Assembly (NCBI RefSeq): GCF_048771995.1 | Contig: NC_133063.1 | Span: 30,037,810-30,101,809, forward strand | Direction of reading: 5' to 3' | From: Taeniopygia guttata | Lineage: Eukaryota; Chordata; Aves; Passeriformes; Estrildidae | Length of the DNA: 64,000 nucleotides | In this document: piece by piece, positions 36,895 to 46,915 of the stretch | Position numbering within the stretch: position 1 is the first letter of the stretch | Layout of the letters: each line of letters starts with the position of its first letter | Notes under the pieces: model-generated | What the model saw: the letters and a program-made list of their open reading frames with translations, nothing else | Database searches by the model: none | What the model was told of the DNA's origin: nothing | Translations under genes and position numbers: made by a program

Positions 36895-37489
36895 CTGAAA
36901 TGGGTAAGATGCATTTCTAATTCCTGTGTAGAACAGTGTCCTGAAATGTTATCTCTAACCTCTAAGTGTGAGATCTAACCTCTAAGACCAAAAGCTTTTA
37001 TTCTATTCAGCCAGTGGTAGTCCTGCTCAGTATAATTCATGGGTTTCATATTTTCAGACTCTCAAAAATGTAAAATATCAAGGCTTTACCAGAAATACTA
37101 CTTGGTAGCAGCAACAAGAGCAGTAAATTGCAATTTACCTTCAAAGTCAATTACATCATGTCAATAATTCTTCCTTACTTTTTACTACAAGTCTACTGGA
37201 GAATTCACTGCATGTAAAGATTAATTTAAAAATTCCCAAATGGCCAGTATCACAGGAGCTTAAGAATTAAGGGACTGCCAATAGGTATTTGAGTATTCAA
37301 ACAACAGCCTGAGCTGGTATAAATGCATCAACAAATCTGCATAACTTAATAATTTGGTGCAGCTTCAAAATGTAGAATGACGCATACAGAAACACGGATA
37401 ATTGAGATAATTTGGGCCAGTGATATGTTTCAGGAGATTGTTAGAAGTGTGATATAAACTCTTAAAATTGCTTTTGTTTAAGAAATATT
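36895..37489. other. AT-rich stretch, nothing recognised
   Basis: No gene or repeat is supported here. Confidence 0.4.
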
Positions 37490-38492
37490 AAAAAGGAAAA
37501 TACAGCTGGATTTGAACCCGCTATTCACCCTTATCTTGTCACTACCTACCCTCATAAAAAGTTTCTCTCTAGCTTTCTTGTAGGTTTCCTTCAGGTACTG
37601 CAAGGCCTCATTTAAATCCCACTGAAGACTTCTTTTTTTTAGGCTGAACAATCCCATTTCTGTCAGCCTTTCCTCATAGGTGAGGTGATCCATCCTTGTA
37701 GCACATCTTTGTAATCATCTTTGTGTCCCTCCTCTGGACTTGCTGCAACAGGTAGGTCCATGCCTTTCCTGTGCTGGGACCCCAGAGTTGGATGCAGGTT
37801 CCAGGTGGGGTCTCACCCGAACAGAGGGACAGAATCTTGTCCTTTGCCCTGCTGGCCACACTGCTTTGGTTGCAGCTCAGGACACGTGTGGCTTTCTGGG
37901 CTGTCAGTGCCCATGGCTGGGTCATGTTCAGCCTCTCACCCACCAGCACCCCCAAGTCCTGCTCACAGGGCTGCTCTCGATCCCTTCTTCCCCCAGCCTG
38001 GGCTGGTAAAAGAGGTTGTCCAAATCCAGATGAAGCACCTTGCACTTGGTCTTGTTAGAGCGCATGAAGTTCCCGTGCCTCAACTCCTTGAGCTTTTCCA
38101 CATCTCTCTGAATGGCATCCTGTCCTTCAGGAGTGTCACCTCACCACTCATACGTACTGAATGTGTTTAATAAAGATATTAAATAACACTGGTCCCCATA
38201 CAGACCCCAGAGATCACCACTTTTCACAGACATCCATCAGCACTCTGACCCATGGACCACTACCTTTGAGATGCAACCATCCCACCAATTGCTTATACCC
38301 ATCAAACAACCCACCCTCTAAATTCACATCTCAAATTTAGATAGAAGGGTGTTGTGGAGTGTGGAGCGTGTTACAAAAGGCCAGATAAATAATTTTTGTA
38401 GCTCTTCCTTTGCCTATGGATGAAATCAGTTCACAATAGGAGACCACCAGGCTGGTCAAGAAGAATTTTCCCTTGATGGAGTCATGATATAA
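37490..38492 (-). mobile_element. CR1 LINE, internal fragment
   Basis: Minus-strand reading matches CR1 reverse transcriptase to the 3' part of ORF2. Residues include EQDLGVLVGERLNMTQPWAL, SVASRAKDKILSL, LLQQVQRRDTKMITKM and LTYEERLTEMGLFSLKKRS. Nucleotide blocks such as AGATATTAAATAACACTGGTC and GATGCAACCATCCCACCAAT cover the upstream part. The copy lacks the CR1 3' tail and is truncated at both ends. Stops and frameshifts make it inactive. Confidence 0.87.
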
Positions 38493-38545
38493 GTACATCT
38501 ATGCTGTATACAACACAGCAACTGGAACATGAGTTACCAATATGA

Positions 38546-38705
38546 CAGTCAGGAGGGCCAGCAGTGTCCTGGGTTGCTTCTCTCACAGCCAAGCTGGTAG
38601 GGCAAGGCAGGTGGTTGCGACACAATGCCCTGGCCCTACCTTGAGTACTGTGAGCAGTTTTGGGTGCCTCAGTATTGGAGGATATTACAGGAGTGGGCAA
38701 AGCTC
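38546..38705 (+). mobile_element. CR1 LINE fragment
   Basis: AGGAGGGCCAGCAGTGTCCT, CCTACCTTGAGTACTGTGAG and AGTTTTGGGTGCCTCAGTAT match the CR1 segment encoding the HLEYCVQFWAPQ region. It may be the upstream half of the copy that continues at 39360, interrupted by the LTR at 38941. Confidence 0.5.
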
Positions 38706-38940
38706 ATGAAAAAGGAGAATAGAATCTAGCTATTAAAAGACAGTGAGTCATAGTTAAGGAGAGTGAAAAAATCTGTATGCTGGGTATAAAAATGGTATAG
38801 GTATGTGGTATAAGCTGTAAACATTGGAAAGATATTTCAGTAATGAGGATTAAATACAATGGAATGGTTAGAAGATATGTCAGTTTATTGAATTGTGTAG
38901 GATTGAACATGACAAATGATATGTAATAAAGAATGGACAC

Positions 38941-39345
38941 TGTAGTGGGTCTGGCTGGGATAGAGTTACATTTCCCATAACATAGTGCTGTTCTTTGTGT
39001 CTAGAAAGGTGCTGATAACACATCAGTGTTTTGGTTACTGCTGAGCAGTACTCCCACGCAAGGCTGTCTCTCCAACATCTCCCTTCACCTACAAAAGCCA
39101 GAGCTGAAAGATTGACTAGTAAAGCTGAGCCTGGGAAGAAGCAGGGCATGGTGGGAAGGTATATGAACATTTGATATCATTTCTTATTACCCAATTCTTA
39201 TTTGGTTAGTAATAAATTAATTTTAAAATATTGAATCTGTTTTGCCAGTGGTGGTGATTTTTGAATAACATTTCTTCCCTGGTCGAGTTGAGGAGGGAGA
39301 ATGATAGAGCAACTTAGTAGGCAGCCAAGTGAACACACAGTCCAA
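38941..39345 (+). mobile_element. chimeric LTR: 5' of one family, 3' of another
   Basis: 38941-39105 opens TGTAGTGGGTCTGGCTGGGA and runs through AGAAAGGTGCTGATAACACA, the 5' end of the family also seen at 15579 and 58076. From about 39120 the sequence switches to the ERVL-like family: CCTGGGAAGAAGCAGGGCAT, TGGTTAGTAATAAATTAA, GAATCTGTTTTGCC and GAGGGAGAATGATAGAGCAAC. The total is about 400 bp. A deletion that fused two neighbouring LTRs, or a recombinant ERV family, would explain it. Confidence 0.6.
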
Positions 39346-39359
39346 CCAAGGAGAGTACA

Positions 39360-39722
39360 CAGTCCTCATGGGGAATTGCTGGGGGAACTGGCATTATTGA
39401 GCCTGGTGAATAGGACTTAGAGGGGAGATTTTACCACTTTCCACGTACTTCAAAGGAAGTTGTAGAGAAATTTCAGTCTCTTCTCTCAAGTAACAAGTGA
39501 AAACAAGATAAAAATGCCTTCAGGAGAGGTTTAGATTGTATTTTAGGAATAAAATCTTCATTGGAAGGTTTTTGAAACTCTAGAACACACTAGCCCAGGC
39601 AAGTCATTGGTCACTATCCCTGGAGTCCTTGTACATGTGGTCCAGCCCTTGAGGACCATGGTCTAGTGGTGGCCTTGACAACACTAACAGCTGGACTCAA
39701 ATCCTAAAGGTCTTTTTCAAAA
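39360..39722 (+). mobile_element. CR1 LINE 3' fragment
   Basis: Matches the CR1 3' region in order: TTATTGAGCCTGGTGAATAG, GAGGGGAGATTTTACC, CTCTTCTCTCAAGTAACAAG, AGGTTTAGATTGTATTTTAG, CTATCCCTGGAGTCCTTGT, TAGTGGTGGCCTTGACAAC and CCTAAAGGTCTTTTTC. The terminal ATTCTATGATT repeat is gone. Confidence 0.75.
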
Positions 39723-42700
39723 AAAGCTTTTAGAAAAGACAGACCTTTACTCTCTTAGATCTGAAATATTGATATGAAATGGCAGTACTTTTCATTTAGG
39801 AAAAATAGCACATATTACAAACACATCTTTTAATGCCACATCCTGAGAAGGATGTTTCAAGTTCTCATAAAGGAGAAGATAATATAAAATGCCATATTCC
39901 AGGAAATATATTTCAACCAAAAGCAGTTGCTACATCATTGATCAAGCCAATGGCATAGCATTTAAAAATAACACAGACATGGAAACATCTTTGGAAGACA
40001 GTAAAGCATTATTAGTTCTTCTGTCACATGTAACTGCTACTACAATTTTCATGTTTCATTTTCAAAGGAGCATTCTTCAATGGAAACACACCTCTTTCAT
40101 TAAAGTAAGTGTGAGTTAATCACAGAAGAGTGGAGGAAAATACACAGACATAAATATATTAAGGTGGAGATCTCCTGACAATGCCCTGGTTTACTTAATT
40201 CTTGAATTTGAGCCACACCTGTTAATTTTCCCAGAAATAGAGTAACTTCAAATTCAGAGTACAGTGTTATTCTAGTGCTGTCAGTGTGTGTAGTGCTACA
40301 CACCACAAAGGAAAATCACAACATATAATACAAGAAATAATTCTCTCTGACAAAGAGTGCCAAAACAGTATTCTTAATTTATTGAGCATCCCCAAAGATT
40401 TCAGTTCCTCAGAAGGATAGCAATTCAAGGGCATTAGAATCAAGACCTCTATAAAAAACCTGGCATATTTACAGAATGGAAACAGCAGAAAAATTGTAGC
40501 TTCTAGTCTCAGATTTTTCTTTTTTCTTTATTTACAATGTTTCACATTCTGCATGTTCCATGGTGTGCAAATTTATTAAGGTTAATTAAGAGGTAAAAAG
40601 AGAATTGATAAGTAATAAATTAAGATGTGAAGAGCTGCTGGATAGAAAAGTCTCCATTTTCTTAGTCAGTATTCCTGTTCTTACTGACAGAAGACATGAG
40701 ATGAAATTTAAGCCCCTTGTGCACTGAGAAAATATTTGTCACCTGTCCTTTAGATTGATCTCAATACTATTTCCATGCTTTGTCAAAATATCTGTAAATC
40801 TCAGTTTAGCTCCCTTGAGTAAAAAAGTAAGTTTGCTATCTTTTCCAGTGATCCAACTTTGACAAATCACTGGTGTATTTTTCACTTACAGAGAACATAT
40901 ATTAACTTGAATTCCTTATTTGGTCTTCTGGCACTCTTCAGTCTGGCAAGCAACTATTTTTGCAGTACACATTTTCAAATGTAAATTATTAAATTTTTTT
41001 TAGTATAGATGCAAACACTGCTCTCCCAAATTATTTAAATAGCGATGTCATTCACATATTGTCATCCTCACAGCTACACCTCTAGGAAATATTACATCTG
41101 CAAGCTATGTCATATTTTGCTCTGAGGTTATGAGATCCAAAATGATCCGTATTTCTTCAGTGCATAACCACTAGACATGTTTCTCAAAAAAGATATTAAA
41201 AGATCAAGAGGCAACATGACTAAAAAAAAAAAACAGGCTATAGAAAAGATGTCACAAAAGTAAATTGAATATTGAAAATTTTTGCTCAGAAAGAAGGCAA
41301 GTAAAAAGAGATATTATTTGACTTTTAAAAATGGCAGATTAAATGCATTTGTTAATCTACAGCATCTAGATATCATCAGCTGCATAGCCATTTTTATTAC
41401 ATAGAAGTTTAAGTTAGGGCAAGTCATTAAAGATTTAAATTACAAAATATAGGAAAACACTAGAAAATGTACATAAGCTAGAAGAAGCATCATGGTATTA
41501 CGGCTGATATACATAGTGAACTGTCAAACTAGATGATAACAGGATAGCAGGCAAAATTTGAGAGACTCATAAGAAACTGGAATCCCTCCAGATAGAAAAC
41601 AAAAGTCTACTGGAAGTTTACTATTTATCAGGAGATGAATGAATAGTATTTGATCTCATGAACTTTCTAATATTCTTCATAATGGAGACAAATTTCTATT
41701 GGAAATGTAGTAGAAATCTTTCCTGTGTAAAAAAAGGAATACTACAGTACTTATTGTTACAGTAATCATATTTGACCTAATAAAAACTATTTAGCTGTAT
41801 GTTAAAAGATGTATTTTAAAAGCATTCCAAATCATGTAAGAAGAGAAGCTGTCATACTGCAGGAGCTTTTGCAGTGTATTAATTAATGATACTGTTAATG
41901 GTCCACAGACAACTGAGAAGCGTATCTGTGGGTCACGCTATATGGACATGTGGAACTAATGTAGTCAGTGCCTTATAGATCATCTTGCAACCAGAAAAGG
42001 TAACATTTAGGTCTTGGAGGAAGCAAACATTTTCCAATATGTGTAAGTAGTAATACCAGCAGGAATAAATCTTATAGTCATATAATATCTTAATATTAAA
42101 ATAATATTAGTATTAATATAAATATTAAGTGGTATAAAATTACCTCTTTTTGCTAACTGGACAGCTGGAATATTTACTGTAAACTTTTTAATTAAATAAC
42201 TTTTTAATTAAATTTTGTCAAGAAAGGGATATATAAGAAAGAACATAAGAAAATTAACCAAAATAATTTTACCCAGTCCTCATTAATACTTTAGGATTCT
42301 AGAAGTCAAGATATACCATGAGGACACTCATGGGGGGATGGGAGGAGGAGAAGTAGGTAGTACAGTGCTAAGAGAATTCAAGTAATCGTAACATTATAGA
42401 AGGTATATCTTAAAGCACTGTTAATGAAAACCTTTCTGACACAAATACACAGATAGATGTTTAAGGAAGCTATTTACACTATCCTAGGTAACAGGACTTT
42501 AATACATGTCAATATGAACATGCCAGTTTTCAAGATTTTTCTTGCACTCATTTTTGGTTTTACTTTTGGAGTGGAAAACTTGTACTCCATTTCAAAATGT
42601 CACTATTAGCAACCAGTAAGAAAAGTCCTAGAGAAAAACCCTTCTATGCTGATTCCAGATGAGTTTTCTTGACATCATAGTTCAAGAAATAAATGAGTGA

Positions 42701-43964
42701 AGTTGGTAGTAGTGGAAGTCCTTTGCCTGAAGGACTTGGAGCACTCATCAGGGTTAGGAAAATTCATCAGAAGTATCCTCATATCTTCTGAGACAAAAAA
42801 GTATCCTGAGATCTTCTGAGACAAAAATGTAAGCTTATCTGATTAAATGTTTAAATCTTATCAGATTTCTACGTCTTCACGCAGGAATTTTGATCCCTAG
42901 TGCATGGAATATTTGAAAGTGGCATCATGCTGATTTATATAAAATATTTAATTATTGGGACTTGGATAATGACTTTGTAGGTAGCAGCTGGGTGTTCCTT
43001 CTCTGTGGTCCTAATGAACTGGCTGTGTATTGGTACAAAACAGGAAAACACCAACACAGCAGTCACCACAAGTCTGTATAAACTGTCAGATTTACCCATT
43101 TACTGCTCCACATCCAGGACTGATCTCATAATTGTTAGTGCTGCATATATATATTTTCTGCCTGGATTTTAGTATGGATCAAAAAAATTATTCCCCGTCT
43201 TTCATGTGCTTCTGGAGAAAGTAGATAATTCATTTTTTTTCCAGTGTCTGCAGACTGGATATGCAGAGGCAGATGGGTCTGTGCCATTTACTTAAGGGAC
43301 CACAACACTGCACCTCACAAAAAAGACTAAAGAAGTATTTTTATTTTTGTATTCTAGACCTCCCATGTTATCAGACCATTATATTAGAAGGAGATGTTGA
43401 CTTCACATCTGTTTGGACAGAGAGAATAGCTGGATCTTCAGTCCTTACATCTTGCTTGGTCTATTCCAAGGCAATTCCAATATTGCACATCATGTGGATG
43501 TTCAAATATTGCCTGTACAAATACTTTTTTCCCCATATAAATTTGATAAAATTTGATAAAAACAAGAGCTCTTAAATAATCAAAACTACTTCTTGGCTGT
43601 TAAACTTTGTATTTGTGTTTGTGTTTTGTTTCCAGGGTTGTTGGGGCTTTTTTAACCAATAGTTATGCAGCAGTACTAACAGTTTGTCTCTTTGCCATCT
43701 GTTATTTTCATTAAATGTTATGTTCGGTTTAATTTTACTTGTTAAATAAATAATAAAGAAAAATTTAAATTCAGAATTCCATCATCCAGTACTTTTAGTT
43801 TTCTGTAAACTTTCTGTCTCTTAATTTGTCATTGTTACTTTCAAATTAACTACTCCTCTAACCCCTTTTTCCAGTTAACCCAGATACAGAAAAAAAGCCC
43901 TCAGCTTTCATCACTACACCAAAGTGCTTATTAGTATTTTGTTGCATGCACAGACTTTAGCTAT
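39723..43964. other. AT-rich stretch, no gene recognised
   Basis: Over 4 kb with no named repeat. It contains a 28-bp tandem duplication (42773-42828) and a small tandem near 42183-42215 (ACTTTTTAATTAAATA twice). Confidence 0.4.
42773..42828. repeat. 28-bp tandem duplication
   Basis: Two adjacent copies starting GTATCCT and containing ATCTTCTGAGACAAAAA, differing at a few bases. Confidence 0.9.
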
Positions 43965-44150
43965 CACAGAATCACAAAACTCTTTGCATTGGAAAGGAAC
44001 TCTGGATACTATCTCATCCAGCTACCCTGCTCAAGTAGGGTCAGCCAAAGCACGTTCCCCAGGACCATGTGCAGTCAGTTTTTGAGTATTTCCAAAGATG
44101 GACATTTTGCAGTCTCTATGAGTGTACAATTTTGTCCAGGATAGAGGTTT
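43965..44150 (-). mobile_element. CR1 LINE 3' end fragment
   Basis: The plus strand reads TATCACAGAATCACAAAACT, then GGAAAGGAACTCTGGATACT, CATCCAGCTACCCTGCTCAA and GTATTTCCAAAGATGG. This is the reverse of a CR1 3' end, with the 3' terminus on the left. Confidence 0.78.
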
Positions 44151-44457
44151 TTTCTTCATAGTAACTCATACTTCAGCACAGGTAGCTAAAAATTCCAAAA
44201 TTTATATTATTTATAACAATCATAATAAAATGACTGTGTATTTGATAATTTAATCATATGACATAAAGTAATTGCAAAAAGGTTAGACCTGTGATTTTGT
44301 ATATTTAAGTGAAAGAACTAAAAGATTCTCCCATTGATACTCTCATACTTGGATACTGCATAAATTTCTGAAAGAATCAGATACAAACAGTAGCTTGTTA
44401 ATTGCACAGATACCTCCAGACAAATTAAGAATCATGTTTATCCCTCTATCAGTTTAC

Positions 44458-44527
44458 CTCAGTAAATATTTTCTTCACCAGTTTCTTTACAAGATGCTGT
44501 ATTACAGTTACATCCAGAGTATTTACC
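44458..44527 (-). CDS. candidate internal exon, unrecognised minus-strand gene
   Basis: The minus strand has a strong acceptor (TTTTGCCATGTCTTTCAG) and a donor ACTGAG|GTAAACTG, 70 bases apart. One base completes a codon and 23 sense codons follow, ending on a codon boundary: VNTLDVTVIQHLVKKL then VKKIFTE, a helical, lysine-rich segment. The incoming phase fits the two bases left by 45767-45839 (arginine at the junction). The outgoing phase fits 36798-36894, so this short exon bridges two cassettes that do not join directly. It was found by looking for a bridge of that phase, so its support is partly circular. The intron to 45767 would be 1.24 kb. Confidence 0.4.
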
Positions 44528-45164
44528 CTGAAAGACATGGCAAAATTCTGATACTGTTCTATAGCAAAAAATCAGTGTACTTCTGCTGAAGGTGACTTTA
44601 TCTCACCAATTATGCATGCTACTTTCATAGAACCTAATTCTTAAATAATTTAAACGTTATGTCTTTAGTCTCCTGCTGCTTGCAATACTCAGACAACTAC
44701 TGGATGTATCTGGAAGATGACAGTTCAGGTTTTCAGGAATTAAAAGTTTGCTTTCATTCTTTACAGAGCAACTGCAACAATCCTTTGAGCACACATAATA
44801 CCAAAACTTAGAAATATCTGTTCACAACTCAAACCCTCACTTTTTAACTGTGATCTTAGGAGAGCCAAAGCATCCAATCATTTCCTGAATATGAAAACAA
44901 TTCCTAGGAGGTACCACCTTTTTCTGACTTGAGGTGTATCATCAATGATATTCCTTAGCTTAGGATCTCAGTTAAACATTAATCTTTTCCATCTCAGAAG
45001 AAAAAACCCTCTAGTCCATATTCAACGCTACATTGACCATGGTTATATTGCTCTTTTGTCAAAACTTTGGCACAGTTGGCTTTTAGTAACAAAAGCTAAT
45101 CTTGCATTTACCTAAAAAAAATGTATGTAATTATATTTAATTACAGATGGACTTATTTTACCTC

Positions 45165-45245
45165 TCCAAAGCCCAGTGAGTAGGGTGCTGACCTGAAAGA
45201 TACGTCCATTTATGCCCTAGTTCAACCTGAGCCAAATTTACCCCT
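45165..45245 (+). mobile_element. possible tRNA-derived SINE fossil
   Basis: AAGCCCAGTGAGTAGGGTGC resembles an RNA polymerase III A box. CTAGTTCAACCTGAG, about 49 bases further on, resembles a B box at tRNA-like spacing. The downstream part is not tRNA-like, as in MIR-type SINEs. The copy is degraded and the family uncertain. Confidence 0.3.
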
Positions 45246-45766
45246 GAAAAATCTGAACTGGCTCCAGACTTAAAACATTGGTTACTCTGGTTCATTGTAG
45301 TGAACACTGGAGTTTCACCTCACTCATCTTGATTTCTGAGGGAAGGAAGAGGAATGGCAGGTGCACAAGCAAAAAAGTAGGCCACTGTGGAGTTCACTGG
45401 CTCTGTCATAGGAATGGTGGAAGACACCATAATAGGTGTCCACATGGCAGTACAGACAGTGTAAATTAACTTATTAAGGTATTAATATATATTAATGGTA
45501 TTAATTTCATGGTCTGGATGAATCCATCTTCCTTCTCTTCCTGCTTATGGTAGACAAAACTAAGTCAACCATTTGCGTCACTTAAGGAATGTGTCTTCAG
45601 TGACGCTGCAGTCTTCCTCTCTTCTTTCTCTGTAACAGTAACACTGTAGAGAGGATGCCAAAATTTTCAGGCTCTTTGCTCAATCTCCAAGATAAATGCT
45701 CAGTTCAGGCTTCTTAGCTGGTCTAGGAGAGTGTTTAGCCTGATCATATATACCCTGGTTACTTAC

Positions 45767-45839
45767 CTGCACATGGAGCTATACAGCATGTGGACTGGCT
45801 CTGGCTCACTTCCAGGAAGCATTACATCTGGCTGTACAT
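45767..45839 (-). CDS. candidate internal exon, unrecognised minus-strand gene
   Basis: The minus strand has an acceptor with a good tract (TTCTGCCTATTTCTGTAAATATACAG, shown in part) and a consensus donor GTGCAG|GTAAGTAACC, 73 bases apart. Only one frame is open: two bases complete a codon, 23 codons follow, and two bases remain. The product reads VQPDVMLPGSEPEPVHMLYS, an acidic, proline-containing linker. GC is about 50%, well above the flanks. Phase agrees with 44458-44527 downstream and with the single base left by 53881-53971 upstream. Both boundaries are set by the sequence. Not recognised as any known protein. Confidence 0.45.
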
Positions 45840-46496
45840 CTGTATATTTACAGAAATAGGCAGAATAATTGGTAATTTTGAGTCTGCCTAATTATTAATG
45901 ATATTAGCAGACTAGAGTTCTCATCCAGTCTTTTATGCAAGACCTTATAAGATCCACAAGTAGTGTTACTGGGTGTATTCCAGGCTGGAGGGATTAATAA
46001 GTTTCTGAGTAAAAAGAAACGAAAAAAAGAAAAAGACGAAAAGGACTTCAATGGACAGCATGAGGCTGGGTTTGGGTATTGTGATGGACTATGGGTAAAC
46101 AGACTGGCCTACTTTCCTATAAACACATCAAATTTTATTTTACTTTATGCTTGCCTGGTTGAGTTGATTGTCCTCCACAAGCCAATTTATGCTATTCCTA
46201 GCCAAAATTAAGGAGAATCTGGCTTAGCTTCTTCAGTCTTTCCGAGTGAGGATCACATATCTGTACCAAGTTTAGACCAGCAGCTCTTGGAATTTAACAT
46301 GCTCCTTAGGTGCTGCTGGTTCACCTCATAAGTCTATTTGCTACCCCCACCCTAACCACCCCAAAATCATCTTATTACACAGGGAATGAGATTACTTGGC
46401 CTGGGGTATTGTGGCATCATTGTCTACTTTAAATACTGTACAAATTAATTTGTTCAAGGGCAGCTATCCACCAGGAAACTTTATATTGATGGCTCA
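45840..46496. other. no gene or repeat recognised
   Basis: A plus-strand frame near 45963-46211 has no supporting feature. Confidence 0.4.
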
Positions 46497-46915
46497 TGTT
46501 TAAACTTTTATATTTTTCAGATTCTATTCTGCTTTAGTGTGTAAGTCTAGGCTTCCTATTAGGAGATAGTAAGCTCCCTCCACAGAATAGGTATACAAAA
46601 CCATTCCTTCTCTAGAGGGGGACGAAGGACAACAGATCCAGATCTCAGGCCCAAGAGCATAAACAACGGTGGACTGAAGAGAGAAAACAAGAAGGATAGG
46701 ACTTCATGGGCTAAAGCTATAACTGGACAACTAACTCCAATTGCAAATGGACCAGAACTTATAAAAGTGAGAGACCCTGGGACCTGTTGTCCATTTTGTG
46801 GCCATTTTGGGTTGTGCCACCCAAGGTGGATCTATTTGGGATCTCTTAATAAATACCTACTTTACTCTTTAGCTCTGTCTAGTCTCTGTTCTAGGTCAGC
46901 CTTCACAAGGCATCA
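46497..46915 (+). mobile_element. ERV solo LTR, family shared with 6317-6767
   Basis: Begins TGTTTAAACTTTTATATTTTTC and ends CACAAGGCATCA. It has a TATA box (TATAAAA, 46760-46766) and AATAAA (46848-46853) at the expected spacing. Blocks such as CTGCTTTAGTGTGTAAGTCT, GAGCATAAACAACGGTGGAC and CCTGGGACCTGTTGTCCATT identify the family. It is better preserved than the copy at 6317 and lacks that copy's middle insertion. The target duplication is not resolved. Confidence 0.78.
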
